Shown: positions 45,783 to 56,104 of the stretch, in pieces
Layout: every line of letters starts with the position of its first letter
How positions within the stretch are numbered: position 1 is the stretch's first letter
Origin: Pleomorphomonas sp. NRK KF1
GTDB taxonomy: Bacteria; Pseudomonadota; Alphaproteobacteria; Rhizobiales; Pleomorphomonadaceae
DNA length: 64,000 nucleotides
NCBI RefSeq assembly: GCF_023721755.1
Contig: NZ_JAMDLH010000002.1
Span: forward strand, 434,001-498,000
Direction: 5' to 3'
Made by a program: the position numbers and the translations under genes
Notes under the pieces: model-generated
Database searches by the model: none
What the model saw: only the letters and a program-made list of their open reading frames with translations
Told to the model about the DNA's origin: nothing

Positions 45783-46265
45783 TCAGAGTTTTTCGAGAAT
45801 GCTTGGCGCCGCCGAACAGGTGGCCTCGCTGGATTTCTCTTCCACCTGCAATTCCTTCACGACGCCGTCTTCGACGATCGCCGCGTAGCGCTTGGAGCGA
45901 ATGCCCATGCTGGGCGAAGGATCGAGATCGAGCCCAACGCTCTTGGCAAAGGCCGCAGCCCCGTCGGCAAGGAAGACAATCTTGCCGCCGGCGCCGAGCG
46001 CATCGCGCCACGCGCCCAACACATAGGCGTCATTGACCGCGGTCACTGCGATGGTGTCGACGCCCTTGGCCCTGATCTCTTCGAACTTCCGAATGAAGCC
46101 GGGAACGTGATTCTTGGAACAAGTCGGCGTGAAGGCGCCGGGCACAGCCACCAGAACCACTTTCTTGCCGGCAAACACGTCGTCGGTCGTGATCTCCGTC
46201 CGGCCGCCATCGGCGGTCGGCGTCAAGAAAGTGAACACTGGCAGCTTGTCTCCAACCTTGATCAT
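45783..46265 (-). CDS. Peroxiredoxin, Prx5-like (atypical)
   Basis: Thiol peroxidase that reduces hydrogen and organic peroxides. The 160-residue protein has the Prx5/PMP20 active site [17 protein letters not shown] with peroxidatic Cys49 and a second Cys at about 150 in EATCSAAPS, a plausible resolving Cys. The ATG at 46265 ([11 protein letters not shown]) is the family start. It lies 40 nt downstream of a DsbD-alpha-like periplasmic protein gene on the same strand and ends 7 nt from the convergent lipid kinase. Confidence 0.92.
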   Translation of the reverse strand: MIKVGDKLPVFTFLTPTADGGRTEITTDDVFAGKKVVLVAVPGAFTPTCSKNHVPGFIRKFEEIRAKGVDTIAVTAVNDAYVLGAWRDALGAGGKIVFLADGAAAFAKSVGLDLDPSPSMGIRSKRYAAIVEDGVVKELQVEEKSSEATCSAAPSILEKL

Positions 46266-46305
46266 GACCTCTCCCTTCTCAAAGGCTAGACCCAAGGGAA
46301 TATAC

Positions 46306-47130
46306 CTATTCGGTCACAGCGTCGAGGCGACGGACGATCTCGTAGGCCCGGTCTTTCTCGGCCAGCACGAAACTCAGTTCGAGACCTTCCACGCCAGTCG
46401 CTTTCGACGGCCCTTCCAGCGCAACGGTGAAATGGCGGCGGCCATCCTCCGCACCAAGGGGTTCGGGGGGCGCGGCATACCATTTGGCCGGAGCGGTAAC
46501 GAACAGGTCGACGAGGCGGCCGTCATCGGCCACAGACACCTCGACGCTCCCGCGGGCCGTCTTGGTATCGAAGGCGAGGCGATCGACCACAAGTCGACCG
46601 TCGTCGGATCTGATGGGAATGCGCGCTTCGGAAGCTGCTATGGCAGCCGAGGCCTTAGGATCGGCGGCGCCATCGGGATCGAGGCGGATGGTCGCATCGG
46701 CTTCCGCCGGCACGCAGATCTCCGCACAAAGACCGTAGAGCACGTGGACGGCGAGCGTTACCGGCTTGTTCGGCCGTTCCGGCATTGCCCGGATCGGCAG
46801 CAGAAGTCGACCTTCATAGATCATCGATGTCCCGGTAGCGTCGGTATGGCGGACCGGTACCGGATAGCCGACACTGAAATCCCTGAGATTGGTGCTCTTG
46901 GCGACATCGAAGATCGGCGGAATGCCGGCATCGCCCGGATTGCGCCAATAGGTATGCCAGCCCTTGGGCAGGTCGAGTTCCAGCGCGGTCCGGTAGGCGC
47001 CGTCCTCCAGTCCACCAGCCGCGACCAGGCGAGCCTCCACGGTCGGCACGTCAAAGGCCGAAGCCGGGGTGGCGAGGAAACTGGACAGGGGCAACAGACA
47101 AGCAATTCGCAGCAGGACCGATATTTTCAA
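46306..47130 (-). CDS. Periplasmic DsbD alpha-domain-like protein
   Basis: A 274-residue protein with a clear signal peptide ([13 protein letters not shown] to ATPASA|FD, about 25 residues). The mature part matches the N-terminal domain of thiol:disulfide interchange protein DsbD ([16 protein letters not shown] and the Cys pair in [14 protein letters not shown]). The membrane and thioredoxin domains of DsbD are missing, so this is a stand-alone electron-transfer or substrate-binding domain. It is followed after 40 nt by a peroxiredoxin gene, but that product is cytoplasmic, so a direct link is uncertain. Confidence 0.82.
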   Translation of the reverse strand: MKISVLLRIACLLPLSSFLATPASAFDVPTVEARLVAAGGLEDGAYRTALELDLPKGWHTYWRNPGDAGIPPIFDVAKSTNLRDFSVGYPVPVRHTDATGTSMIYEGRLLLPIRAMPERPNKPVTLAVHVLYGLCAEICVPAEADATIRLDPDGAADPKASAAIAASEARIPIRSDDGRLVVDRLAFDTKTARGSVEVSVADDGRLVDLFVTAPAKWYAAPPEPLGAEDGRRHFTVALEGPSKATGVEGLELSFVLAEKDRAYEIVRRLDAVTE

Positions 47131-47178
47131 CGCAGTCTTCTCGGAGTTGGGAAACGTTCGCGACTAAATAGCATCGCA

Positions 47179-47195
47179 TGGGGCCTTCGGCCCCA
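47179..47195. other. Stable hairpin in the divergent dsbD-like/chemoreceptor region
   Basis: TGGGGCC-TTC-GGCCCCA is a perfect 7-bp inverted repeat. It lies between two divergent genes in an AT-rich stretch and so is not a terminator for either; a regulatory site or the end of an unseen RNA are possibilities. Confidence 0.35.
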
Positions 47196-47352
47196 CGAAA
47201 AAGCGACGGGCCCATGGGTCGCACATCACTATATCGTATCCATACGCATTTTCACGACCATAAGTAACATCGTCATAATCGGCAATGTTTTCTGTTTCTT
47301 AAGGCGCAAAGGGCTTGATGCCTACACCTTTCGTATGAGCTCTGAGGATAGT

Positions 47353-49446
47353 ATGCGCCTGTCGATACAGAAATCGATAATCCTGCTCGTCTCGACGTTG
47401 AGCCTGGCCCTTCTAGCCCTGACCGGCAACGGCGTCTGGACCGCCTATCGAGCGTGGTCGACGGCGGAAACGTTGCGAGGCCTTGCAGAGGTCGAACGCA
47501 GCCTGTTCGACGCAATGTCTGCATTTCGCATCGAACGAGGCGATACGCCGTCCGCGCTGGCGATGCCGAAAGAGCAGAGCGGCGACGCCGTCAAGGCGAT
47601 CGTCGAGCGCCGGGCAGCAACCTCGACCGGGCTCGATGCCACGATCGCAGGTCTCGAGTTGATCGGTGGCGACACTCTGAAGTCGGCAACCGACGATCTC
47701 AAAGTCCGTCGGGACACGTTGCAGACGTTGCGGGCTGCCGCCGACGCCGAACTCGCCAAACCGCTTGCGGAGCGGAACAAGAAGATCGGCAAGACCTACC
47801 TTGCCGACGGGGGAGACATCCTCGCCGCGATGGACACGGCAACCGGCGCCATCGAGGCCCACATCCAGTCCATGGCGCCCGAACTCGCCGCGCTGGTGAA
47901 CGTCCGGGCGCTGGCCTGGAACGCCCGCAGCTATGCCGGCACCGCCGTAATCGGAATGCTGCCCGCGATTACCGAAAAGAGGCCTTTCCGCGATGGCGAG
48001 GCCGCGCCGATCAACGCCGCGCTCAAGCAGGCTCAGTCGCTGTGGGAGCTGGTACATGACATGGTCGCCTCACCCGGCATCCCCGAGACGATCAGGCAGG
48101 CCTTCAGCGAGGGAGACGATGCCTTCTTTACTGGCGAATTCCGCAAGCTTTACGAGGGGCAGATCAAGAAAATGACCTCCTGGCAACCGCCAAGCGTCAA
48201 GCTTGACGACTGGAGGCAGGCCGGAGCCAAGGCGACCTCGACGGTCGGCAACGTCGCCGGAACGGCGATCGAAGCTCTCAGAGCCAAGGCGGACGACTAC
48301 TCGGCCGAAGCTACGCGACAACTTGCCATCAACGCCATCATGCTCGCCGCCACCGTACTGCTGTCGATCGCCGCCGCCGTCATCACCCGCGTCCGCCTCG
48401 GTCGTCCCATGGCCTTGATGACCGCTGCCATGAGCCGGCTCGCCGCCAACGACACGACGGTGGAAATTCCGGGACTTGGCCGCAAGGATGAGATCGGCGC
48501 GATGGCCGCCGCCGTCGAAGTGTTCAGAAACAACGCCATTCGCGTTGGCGAAATGGCTCGCGAAGCCGCCGAGCGCGACGCAAGCGACGTCGCCGAACGC
48601 CAGCGGCTGCGCGACGAGACCGCCGCCGCCTTCGAGACCACCGTCGGTGGCGTCCTGCAGCGGGTCATCGCCGCCATCGACCTGCTGCACAGCTCCGCCG
48701 AGACCTTGACCGGAAACGCCGAGGAGACGGCAATGCAGGCCGCCTCGGCCGCCGCCGCCGCCAATCAGGCGACAGCCAACGTTCAGACCGTCGCCGGGGC
48801 CACTGAGGAACTGTCGTCCTCGATCAACGAGATCGGCACCCGCGTCGCCGCAGCCGGCTCAGTCACAACGGAAGCGCGGGAGACGGCCGCCACCACACGA
48901 GAGAACATCGCCAGCCTACAGACCGCAGCCGACCAGATCGGCACCATCGTCGAGCTGATCGACAGCATCGCCGGGCAGACCAACCTCCTCGCTCTGAACG
49001 CCACCATCGAGGCAGCGCGGGCCGGTGAAGCGGGCAAGGGCTTTGCGGTCGTCGCCGCCGAGGTGAAGCAGCTCGCCGACCAGACGTCGAAGGCTACGTC
49101 CCAGATCGGCCGCCAGATCGGCGGCATCCAGTCGTCGACCGGCACATCGGCGACCTCGATCGGCGCGATCGCCGAGATCATCAACCGCCTCAACGATATC
49201 TCCGGGGCAATTGCCACGGCCGTGGAGCAGCAGTCCGGCGCGGCGAGCGAAATAGCCCATAATGTCAGCGAAGCGGCACGTGGTACCGCTGCCGTGTCGG
49301 AGAATGTCGAGGGCATACGAAAGGCTTCGGAGCACACGAGCGTCGTGTCGACCACCGTGCTGTCGGCGGCGGACGACCTCGCGGCGCAGGCTGGCGAACT
49401 ACGGCGAGCGATGGATGATTTTCTGGTGACGCTGCGGGCGGCGTGA
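47353..49446 (+). CDS. Methyl-accepting chemotaxis protein
   Basis: A 697-residue transmembrane receptor. It has a first membrane helix at about 8-30, a mainly helical periplasmic sensor of about 290 residues, a second helix at about 323-345 ([19 protein letters not shown]), a HAMP domain (about 345-395, ending [19 protein letters not shown]), and a signalling domain with the conserved hairpin tip [21 protein letters not shown] near 545. No C-terminal CheR pentapeptide is visible. The ATG at 47353 has GAGG at correct distance. The ligand is unknown. No che genes lie in the window. Confidence 0.92.
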   Translation: MRLSIQKSIILLVSTLSLALLALTGNGVWTAYRAWSTAETLRGLAEVERSLFDAMSAFRIERGDTPSALAMPKEQSGDAVKAIVERRAATSTGLDATIAGLELIGGDTLKSATDDLKVRRDTLQTLRAAADAELAKPLAERNKKIGKTYLADGGDILAAMDTATGAIEAHIQSMAPELAALVNVRALAWNARSYAGTAVIGMLPAITEKRPFRDGEAAPINAALKQAQSLWELVHDMVASPGIPETIRQAFSEGDDAFFTGEFRKLYEGQIKKMTSWQPPSVKLDDWRQAGAKATSTVGNVAGTAIEALRAKADDYSAEATRQLAINAIMLAATVLLSIAAAVITRVRLGRPMALMTAAMSRLAANDTTVEIPGLGRKDEIGAMAAAVEVFRNNAIRVGEMAREAAERDASDVAERQRLRDETAAAFETTVGGVLQRVIAAIDLLHSSAETLTGNAEETAMQAASAAAAANQATANVQTVAGATEELSSSINEIGTRVAAAGSVTTEARETAATTRENIASLQTAADQIGTIVELIDSIAGQTNLLALNATIEAARAGEAGKGFAVVAAEVKQLADQTSKATSQIGRQIGGIQSSTGTSATSIGAIAEIINRLNDISGAIATAVEQQSGAASEIAHNVSEAARGTAAVSENVEGIRKASEHTSVVSTTVLSAADDLAAQAGELRRAMDDFLVTLRAA

Positions 49447-49469
49447 TACCCGGCAATCCGGCGCTTTTT

Positions 49470-49503
49470 GCGAAGGGAGGTTGCAGACGCCACCTCCCTT
49501 CGC
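49470..49503 (+). terminator. Probable terminator of the chemoreceptor gene
   Basis: A 12-bp stem GCGAAGGGAGGT / ACCTCCCTTCGC with a 10-nt loop, 24 nt after the stop codon, followed by CGCTTTC. The T run is poor. Confidence 0.65.
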
Positions 49504-49578
49504 CGCTTTCATGCCTTGAATAATCGTCATGGCGGTTCATATTGGTCACTCGGAGCCCCACGAACCCCCGGATGCGCC

Positions 49579-50169
49579 ATGGCCGACAAGGCAGCCTATC
49601 TCGACGGTAAGTTCCTGATCGCGATGCCGGCGCTCGACGACGGTGAGTTCGCGCGCTCCGTGATCTACATGTGCGCCCACTCGGCCGAGGGGGCGATGGG
49701 GCTTGTGATCAACAAGCCGCTCGATCATCTGTCTTTCCCCGACCTCCTGGTCCAGCTGGAAATCATTCCCGACGAGAAACGCATCCGCCTGCCCTCCGAG
49801 GCACGCTCGATGCGAGTGCACCAGGGCGGCCCGGTCGACACCGGCCGAGGCTTCGTGCTGCACACGTCGGATTTTCATCTCGATGCGTCGACGCTGCCGA
49901 TCTCCGAAGAGCTGTCGTTGACGGCGACGGTGGAGATCCTGAAAGCGATCGCCGAAGGGCGCGGGCCCGAGCATTCGCTGTTGACGCTCGGTTATGCGGG
50001 CTGGGCGCCGGGCCAGCTCGAGAGCGAGATTCAGGCCAACGGCTGGCTCATCACCGACTCCGATCCCGACATCATCTTTTCGGCCGCAGACGGCGAACGC
50101 TATCGCCGTGCGCTCGCCACGCTGGGCGTCGACCTCGCCGCGTTGTCACCGGTCAGCGGCCGGGCGTGA
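49579..50169 (+). CDS. YqgE/AlgH family protein
   Basis: A 196-residue protein of the YqgE/AlgH (DUF179) family, a widespread bacterial protein of unresolved biochemical role. Family signatures include LDGKFLIAMPALDDGEFARSV, HSAEGAMGLVINKPL, QGGPVDTGRGFVLH and LGYAGWAPGQLESEI. The ATG at 49579 (MADKAAYLDGKF) matches the family start. It ends directly against the convergent purD. Confidence 0.9.
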   Translation: MADKAAYLDGKFLIAMPALDDGEFARSVIYMCAHSAEGAMGLVINKPLDHLSFPDLLVQLEIIPDEKRIRLPSEARSMRVHQGGPVDTGRGFVLHTSDFHLDASTLPISEELSLTATVEILKAIAEGRGPEHSLLTLGYAGWAPGQLESEIQANGWLITDSDPDIIFSAADGERYRRALATLGVDLAALSPVSGRA

Positions 50170-51453
50170 TCAGCCGCCGGTCTTTTCCCGCGCCACGGCG
50201 CGCCAGCCGATGTCGCGGCGGCAGAAGCCATCCGGCCAGCGGACGCGATCAACGGCATCGTAGGCCTTGGCCTGGGCCTCGGAAACGCTGTCGCCAAGCG
50301 CCGTAATGGCAAGAACGCGACCGCCGTTGGAGACGATCGCGCCATCCCTTGCAGCGGTACCGGCGTGAAACACCGACACGTCCGGCAGCGCGGCGGCCTC
50401 GTCTAGGCCTTCGATGCGGCTGCCCTTGCGATAGCTGCCGGGATATCCCTCGGCAGCCATGACCACGGTCAGCGCCGTGCGCTCATCGAAGTTGGCGATA
50501 TTGCCGGACAGGCGTCCCTCGGCGGAGGCCAGCATCAGCTCCAGTAGATCGGATCGGAGGCGCGGCAGCAGAACCTCCGTCTCCGGATCGCCGAAGCGGA
50601 CGTTGTATTCGATCAGCTTGGGACCATCCGCTTCGATCATCAGGCCGGCGAACAGCACGCCGACGAAGGGCGTACCGCGCTTGGCGAGGCAGCGCACCGT
50701 CGGGACGATGATCTCGTCCATGATGCGCATTTCCATCGCCTCGTCCACCACCGGCGTCGGCGAGTAGGCGCCCATGCCGCCGGTGTTGGGGCCGGTGTCG
50801 CCATCCCCAACCCGCTTGTGATCCTGGGCAGCGGCGAGCGGCAGCACGTCGATGCCGTCGGTTATGGCAAAGAAGCTCGCCTCCTCACCGACAAGACAAT
50901 CCTCGATCACAACCTCGGCGCCGGCCGCGCCGAACGCGCCGGAAAAGCAGGCGTCGACGGCGGCAACCGCTTCCTCGACAGACGAGGCCACGACGACGCC
51001 TTTGCCGGCAGCCAGGCCATCGGCCTTGACGACGATCGGAGCGCCACGATCGAGAACATAGGCACGAGCGGCATCGGCATCGGAGAAGCGGCCGTAGGCG
51101 GCGGTCGGGATGCCCGCTTCGGTGCAGAGCTCCTTGGTGAAGGCCTTGGACCCTTCGAGACGCGCCGGCTCCTTCCTGGGACCGAAGGCCTTGATGCCGG
51201 CGTCGGAAAGATCGTCGACGAGGCCGGCCACCAGCGGCGCTTCAGGTCCGATCACCACGAAATCCACGCCCTCAGCCTTGCAAAAGGCTATGACGGCCGC
51301 GTGGTTGGCAGGGTCAATAGCTATGAGGTCGGCGATCTCGGCGATTCCCGCGTTACCAGGCGCGCAGCTCAGACGGGTCAGCTTCGTGGAAGAGCGAAGG
51401 GCCGCGGCAATGGCGTGTTCACGCCCGCCAGAACCGATAAGGAGTACGTGCAT
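50170..51453 (-). CDS. purD: Phosphoribosylamine-glycine ligase (GAR synthetase)
   Basis: Second step of purine synthesis: joins glycine to 5-phosphoribosylamine with ATP. The 427-residue ATP-grasp protein begins [16 protein letters not shown] and has the PurD signature [17 protein letters not shown] near residue 287. The ATG at 51453 is the family start; the upstream in-frame sequence is Arg-rich. It overlaps no neighbour, but its stop abuts yqgE, and it is divergent from ubiA. Confidence 0.96.
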   Translation of the reverse strand: MHVLLIGSGGREHAIAAALRSSTKLTRLSCAPGNAGIAEIADLIAIDPANHAAVIAFCKAEGVDFVVIGPEAPLVAGLVDDLSDAGIKAFGPRKEPARLEGSKAFTKELCTEAGIPTAAYGRFSDADAARAYVLDRGAPIVVKADGLAAGKGVVVASSVEEAVAAVDACFSGAFGAAGAEVVIEDCLVGEEASFFAITDGIDVLPLAAAQDHKRVGDGDTGPNTGGMGAYSPTPVVDEAMEMRIMDEIIVPTVRCLAKRGTPFVGVLFAGLMIEADGPKLIEYNVRFGDPETEVLLPRLRSDLLELMLASAEGRLSGNIANFDERTALTVVMAAEGYPGSYRKGSRIEGLDEAAALPDVSVFHAGTAARDGAIVSNGGRVLAITALGDSVSEAQAKAYDAVDRVRWPDGFCRRDIGWRAVAREKTGG

Positions 51454-51594
51454 CTGGGGCCTCCAACGTCGCCGAGCCGATGCCGCGCGCCTTACCATGG
51501 CGGGCCGTGGAACAAAAGGCCGGAAGGCGACACGGCCGGCGTTTTCCTTGAGTAAGCTGTCGCGCGCCACCAGGATGGAAGCTAGACTTGCCCC

Positions 51595-52539
51595 ATGAAC
51601 GCACCTGATTCCGACGATATCGTCATCCCCGACGCCAAGCGCGGCAACTGGGTCGATCGCCTGCTACCGGCCGCCGCCAAGCCCTATGCGCAACTTGCTC
51701 GACTGGACCGGCCGATCGGCTGGTGGCTGCTGCTGTTGCCCTGCTGGTGGTCGCTGGCGTTGGCGAGCGGAACGGCCGGGCAAAGCTTTCCGTCGCCCTG
51801 GCACGCGCTGCTGTTCTTCATCGGCGCCGTTGCAATGCGCGGTGCGGGTTGCACCTATAACGATATCGTCGATCGCGACATCGACGCCGCCGTGGCGCGG
51901 ACGCGGACGCGGCCGATCCCGTCGGGCCGCGTCAGCCGCAAAGCCGCCACCGTCTTCCTGGGGCTGCAGGCGCTGCTCGGCCTTGCCGTTTTGCTGCAGT
52001 TCGACCGCTTCTCGATCATCGTCGGCCTGTGTTCGCTGGTGCCGGTAGCGATCTATCCGTTCATGAAGCGGATCACCCACTTCCCTCAGATCGTGCTCGG
52101 GCTCTCCTTCTCCTGGGGCGCGCTGATGGGCTGGAGCGTGGTGTTCGGGCGGCTCGATCCGCCGGCCTTCCTGATCTATGTCGCGGCCATCCTTTGGACC
52201 TTCGCCTACGACACCATCTATGCGCATCAGGATCGCGAAGACGATGCGCTGATCGATCTCGGCTCGACGGCCCGCTATTTCGAGCACTCGACGCCAAAGT
52301 TGCTCACCGTCTGCTACGGCGCCGCCGTATTGCTTCTGGGAACGGCCTTCTACCTCGCCGACGCCAAGATCGTCGCCTTCGTTGGCCTCGCGGGTTTCGC
52401 CCGCCAACTCGCCTGGCAGGTGGAGAAGTTCGATGCCGACGACGGAGATCTCTGTCTCAGGCTGTTCAAATCCAACCGCGATGCCGGACTGATTCTGACC
52501 GCCGGACTGATCGTCGATGGCCTTCTCAAAGGCATGTAG
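51595..52539 (+). CDS. ubiA: 4-hydroxybenzoate octaprenyltransferase
   Basis: Membrane prenyltransferase of ubiquinone synthesis that attaches the polyprenyl tail to 4-hydroxybenzoate. The 314-residue protein has about eight membrane helices and both Asp-rich motifs, NDIVDRDID near residue 92 and [12 protein letters not shown] near 207, which bind the prenyl diphosphate through magnesium. [18 protein letters not shown] at the first helix is typical. Confidence 0.95.
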   Translation: MNAPDSDDIVIPDAKRGNWVDRLLPAAAKPYAQLARLDRPIGWWLLLLPCWWSLALASGTAGQSFPSPWHALLFFIGAVAMRGAGCTYNDIVDRDIDAAVARTRTRPIPSGRVSRKAATVFLGLQALLGLAVLLQFDRFSIIVGLCSLVPVAIYPFMKRITHFPQIVLGLSFSWGALMGWSVVFGRLDPPAFLIYVAAILWTFAYDTIYAHQDREDDALIDLGSTARYFEHSTPKLLTVCYGAAVLLLGTAFYLADAKIVAFVGLAGFARQLAWQVEKFDADDGDLCLRLFKSNRDAGLILTAGLIVDGLLKGM

Positions 52540-52568
52540 CCGGCCTCCGCTTGGCGAAGGTCGGCTAC
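52536..52568. terminator. Hairpin between convergent ubiA and DUF6101 genes
   Basis: GTAGCCGGCCT (52536-52546) pairs with AGGTCGGCTAC (52558-52568) over 11 bp with one G-U wobble and an 11-nt loop. It begins in the ubiA stop codon region. No T run follows on either strand, so it is a possible but atypical bidirectional transcript end. Confidence 0.45.
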
Positions 52569-52589
52569 AGGACAAGTTCCAAGGTGCGA

Positions 52590-53153
52590 TTACTCGTAGC
52601 TGATGATCTCGCGCCAGTCACGCAGCACCGGCATTTCGCCCGCCGTGCCCATCTTGCGACGGACCAGGAAACGGGGCCGACGATCGCTCATGGAAGCGTG
52701 GCGTCGGCGCGGCGCCGCGTCGCCCACCGGTACCGAGGCCTTCGGGCCGACGCGCTCGACGGTGCCCGATGCCGAAACCAGTAGCATCGGCAGTCCGAGA
52801 CGGTCGGACCAGCCCTGCCAATCGGCGGCGGCGGCTTCCATGTCACGCGTCACCGTCAGCGGGATGGACAGGGCCGGATCACGGTGGTGCAGCTCGACGT
52901 TGGCGACGAGATCGCCGGCCGCATTCGGCTCGATCCTGACCGATACCCCCTCGAAGGCGGCGAACGGCAGGCTCAGCGTCAACGGCAGCCCGGATAACTG
53001 ACGGCGAACGACAACGCCGTCGTCGTCCATGTAGATGGCGGCCTCCTGGACGGGTCGGCCGACCGGTCCGACGTTGACGCACCACTTGGCCGGCAGATGC
53101 CCCGGATCGAGCCTAAGCGCCGTCTTCAGGCCCAGGGGAGTGGCTCCCGTCAT
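52590..53153 (-). CDS. DUF6101 family protein
   Basis: A 187-residue protein of unknown function with no signal peptide or membrane segment. It begins MTGATPLGLKTALRLDPGHLP and contains VCVNVGP-like, VVRRQLSGLPLTLSLPF and PLTVTRDMEAAAADWQGWSD segments, which I associate with the DUF6101 family restricted to Hyphomicrobiales. The C-terminus is basic and ends WREIISYE. It is convergent with ubiA. Confidence 0.7.
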   Translation of the reverse strand: MTGATPLGLKTALRLDPGHLPAKWCVNVGPVGRPVQEAAIYMDDDGVVVRRQLSGLPLTLSLPFAAFEGVSVRIEPNAAGDLVANVELHHRDPALSIPLTVTRDMEAAAADWQGWSDRLGLPMLLVSASGTVERVGPKASVPVGDAAPRRRHASMSDRRPRFLVRRKMGTAGEMPVLRDWREIISYE

Positions 53154-53590
53154 GCTCTTCGCCTCACTCGTATTCTTTTGACTATCCCTGTCGGGCCGAA
53201 CGTCTTTTTTTCGCGCTCAGTCCCGAAACCATGGCGAGCATAGGTCGAACGTCATCCCCGGCGGCTTAAGGGATTGGGTAAACTTTTTCTCGATTTTTGA
53301 GAGGGTTAGCGGAATCTGAAGCGCCAAATCGCGGCATAGCGTCAACCCTCGGTCAATCTTCGTTGACAGCGGCGCTCCCTCCCACCCTTCGATGATGGCG
53401 GGACTTCCACCCAGAAATCGCTTGCACTTCAAAAGGTTGATCACCAACTTCACCCGACTGATGGCAAGACGTCACGGTGAAGGCCGGCAAGGAGTTGCCG
53501 CAATTCTGTACGAGGAAGGCAGCCTCAAGGCTTGTCGACCGACACACCCAGCCCTAAACACGGAACTCCCGGAACCGATCGGATACCCGC
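53154..53590. other. DUF6101-tldE divergent intergenic region
   Basis: This 437-nt region is richer in A/T than its surroundings and should carry the promoters of both divergent genes. Short reading frames exist on both strands (for example 53217-53453 minus and from 53392 plus) but none has a credible start signal or recognisable product. I see no RNA gene. Confidence 0.45.
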
Positions 53591-54934
53591 ATGAGCGATC
53601 TCGTCGACCTCGACCAACTGACCCAACAGGCGGCTCGCCTCGTCGAAGCGGCGCGCGCAGCTGGCGCCGACGCCGCCGATGCCGTCGCCGTCCGCTCCGT
53701 CAACCAGGTGGCGAGCGTCCTCAAGGGCAAGGTCGAGAAGATCGAGCATGCCGAGAACGACGATTTCGGCCTGAGGGTCTTCGTCGGCGATCGCAACGCG
53801 ACCATATCCGCGACGCTGGGCTCGGACGTCGAGGCGCTGGCCGCCCGTGCCGTCGCCATGGCCCGCGCGGCGCCCCCGGACCGCTATGCCGGTCTAGCCG
53901 ACAGCGCGTTGCTGACCACCACTTCGCCCGACATCGACCTCCTCGACGAGACCCCGGTCTCCGCCGCCGACCTCGCCGAGCGCGGTAAGGCCGTCGAGGC
54001 GGCCGCCATGTCCGTCGATGGCGTGACCAACACCACGGGCGCCAGTGCCTACTGGGCGCGCGGGGGCATGGCCCTGGTCACCTCCAGCGGGTTCTCCGGC
54101 GCCTATGAGTCCTCCGGCCACGGCCATTCCGTCGCAGCCATCGCCGGCAGCGGCACAGGGATGGAGCGCGATTGGGATTCCTCATCGAAAACCCATCTGG
54201 CCGATCTTGAGAGCGCCGAAACCGTCGGCGCCCGGGCCGGCGGCCGCGCCGTGCGCCGTCTCAATCCGCGTCAGGTGACGACCCAGACGGCCACGGTGGT
54301 CTATGACCCACGCGTCGCCACCAGCCTGATCGGCGCGCTCATCGGCGCCATTTCCGGCGCGTCGATCGCCCGCCGATCGTCTTTCCTGAAGGATCGGCTC
54401 GGCCAGCAACTGTTCGGGCCGAAGATCCGGATCACCGATGATCCGCTGCGTCGGCGTGGCCCGGGGTCGCGCCCCTTCGACGGCGAAGGCGTTGGCGCGA
54501 CGCCGCTCGATCTCGTCAAGGACGGCGTTCTCACGACATGGCTGCTCGATAGCGCGACGGCACGCGAGCTTGGTCTTCAGACGAACGGTCGCGCTGGTCG
54601 AGGCACCGGCTCTCCCAGCCCTTCGTCGACAAACGTGCTGCTGCACCCGGGCGAGCAGTCCCCCGCCGAACTGATCGCGGCGGTCGGCACGGGCCTTTAC
54701 GTCACCGACTTCATCGGGCATGGCGCCAACCTCATCACCGGGGACTACTCGCGAGGGGCCGCCGGCTTCTGGATCGAAAATGGCGAGATCGCCTATCCGG
54801 TCGCCGAGATCACGGTGGCCGGCAACCTCATCGACATGTTCCGCGAACTGGTACCGGCGGACGACATCGAGTTCCGCTCGGCCTTCACCGCGCCGACGGT
54901 GGCCATCGGGGGACTGACGATTGCCGGCCGCTGA
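53591..54934 (+). CDS. pmbA: TldE/PmbA family metalloprotease subunit
   Basis: TldE (PmbA) forms a heterodimeric zinc protease with TldD that trims unfolded peptides; it matures microcin B17 and degrades CcdA in E. coli. The 447-residue protein lacks the HExxH zinc motif found in TldD, as expected for the TldE half. Family segments include SVNQVASVLKGKVEKIEHAE, DFGLRVFVGDR, YDPRVATSLIGALIGAISG and GFWIENGEIAYPVAEITVAGN. It begins a plus-strand run that continues with a CysQ-like gene. Its partner tldD is at 62404. Confidence 0.93.
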   Translation: MSDLVDLDQLTQQAARLVEAARAAGADAADAVAVRSVNQVASVLKGKVEKIEHAENDDFGLRVFVGDRNATISATLGSDVEALAARAVAMARAAPPDRYAGLADSALLTTTSPDIDLLDETPVSAADLAERGKAVEAAAMSVDGVTNTTGASAYWARGGMALVTSSGFSGAYESSGHGHSVAAIAGSGTGMERDWDSSSKTHLADLESAETVGARAGGRAVRRLNPRQVTTQTATVVYDPRVATSLIGALIGAISGASIARRSSFLKDRLGQQLFGPKIRITDDPLRRRGPGSRPFDGEGVGATPLDLVKDGVLTTWLLDSATARELGLQTNGRAGRGTGSPSPSSTNVLLHPGEQSPAELIAAVGTGLYVTDFIGHGANLITGDYSRGAAGFWIENGEIAYPVAEITVAGNLIDMFRELVPADDIEFRSAFTAPTVAIGGLTIAGR

Positions 54935-55715
54935 CAGCGCACGCATCGACGAGGACACCGCGCTTCTCTCCGACGCGGCACTCGCCGCCGCGAGCATCGG
55001 TCTCTCCTTCTTTCGTCGCGACCCGCGCGTCTGGAAAAAGGCCAACGACTCGCCGGTCAGCGAAGCCGACCTCGCCATCGACCGCTTCCTGAAGGAGCGC
55101 TTGCTGGCCGCACGCCCCGACTATGGCTGGCTGTCGGAAGAAACCGAGGACGATCCCGCCCGGCTCGGCTGCAAGCGCGTCTTCGTGGTCGACCCGATCG
55201 ACGGAACGCGCGGCTTCATCGCCGGCTCCGACCAGTGGACCATTTCGCTCGCCGTGGTCGAAGACGGGCGCCCGGTCGCGGCGGCACTGCTCCAGCCGTC
55301 GGTTAGCCATCTCTATACGGCCGGTCACCGGCGTGGCGCTTTTCTCGACGGCAATCGCCTGCGCCTGCAGCCGCGTCCGAGTCTCGCCGGCGTGCGCGTG
55401 GCCGGTCCGGCCGTTCTGATCTCTCGCCTGTCGCGACCGGTGCCGACGCTGAGGAGCCGGGGGTACGTCGCCTCGCTGGCGCTCAGGATCGCCATGGTCG
55501 CCGACGGCACGCTCGACCTTGCCTTCGCGCGCGGCGGCGCTCACGACTGGGACCTTGCCGCCGCCGACCTGATCGTCGCCGAGTCCGGTGGGACACTCGA
55601 GACGATCGACGGCGGGCCTATCGTCTACAACCGGCCCGACGCCGATCATGACAGTCTGATCGCCGGCTCGCCCCCCCTGACGCGGGCGGCGGCGGCAGCC
55701 ATAGGGCCCTATTGA
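54921..55715 (+). CDS. Inositol monophosphatase family protein (CysQ-like)
   Basis: A 264-residue magnesium-dependent phosphatase. It has the metal-binding WLSEETEDD (Glu/Asp), VVDPIDGTRGFIAG (DPIDGT) and GGAHDWDLAAADLIVAESGG (WDxAA) motifs. The family includes inositol-1-phosphatase and 3'(2'),5'-bisphosphate nucleotidase CysQ; DPIDGTRGFI is closest to the CysQ branch, but substrate is not certain. The TTG at 54921 overlaps tldE by 14 nt and follows a G-rich stretch; no ATG is available near the expected N-terminus. Confidence 0.87.
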   Translation: MPAADSARIDEDTALLSDAALAAASIGLSFFRRDPRVWKKANDSPVSEADLAIDRFLKERLLAARPDYGWLSEETEDDPARLGCKRVFVVDPIDGTRGFIAGSDQWTISLAVVEDGRPVAAALLQPSVSHLYTAGHRRGAFLDGNRLRLQPRPSLAGVRVAGPAVLISRLSRPVPTLRSRGYVASLALRIAMVADGTLDLAFARGGAHDWDLAAADLIVAESGGTLETIDGGPIVYNRPDADHDSLIAGSPPLTRAAAAAIGPY

Positions 55716-55801
55716 GGAGCGCCCTTGCAAATCGGGCCGGGCTTGACGAAAAGAAGGTGGCAGCCCGAAGGGGGCGCCCACTTGCGGAAGGCGGAAACTG
55801 C

Positions 55802-56035
55802 ATGACGACCGAAATCACATCGAAGCAGCTGCTTCATCTGGTCATCGGCGGCGAGATGAAGGCGCTCGACTCGACGGAGTTTGCCGATCTCAACGCCATC
55901 GATATCGTTGGCGCCTTCCCCAATTATGCCGCCGCCTATGCCGCCTGGAAGCAGAAGGCGCAGGCAACCGTGGACCAGGCGCAGACACGTTACTTCATCG
56001 TCCATCTGCATCGGCTGCTGGATCCATCGACCTGA
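55802..56035 (+). CDS. DUF4170 family protein
   Basis: A 77-residue cytoplasmic protein of unknown function: MTTEITSKQLLHLVIGGEM, then the region NAIDIVGAFPNYAAAYAAW and a C-terminal TRYFIVHLHRLL. It matches what I know of DUF4170, a small family of Hyphomicrobiales. It lies between the CysQ-like gene and the DUF374 acyltransferase on the same strand, close to waaA-lpxK, a context that suggests, without proof, a link to envelope lipid synthesis. Confidence 0.72.
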   Translation: MTTEITSKQLLHLVIGGEMKALDSTEFADLNAIDIVGAFPNYAAAYAAWKQKAQATVDQAQTRYFIVHLHRLLDPST

Positions 56036-56104
56036 TGCCCGGCAGAACCGGACGCAACGCCGGTTCGTTCTGCTTGCATCGCCTCTTGTCCTCGGAGACA
56101 CCGT

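Noticed and set aside
46114-47352. N-terminal extension of the chemoreceptor to 1110 codons
   Set aside because: It runs antisense through the peroxiredoxin and DsbD-like genes; the first membrane helix and GAGG site support 47353.
53217-53547. Short frames in the DUF6101-tldE gap
   Set aside because: Their products are without motifs, lack ribosome-binding sites and overlap one another on both strands.
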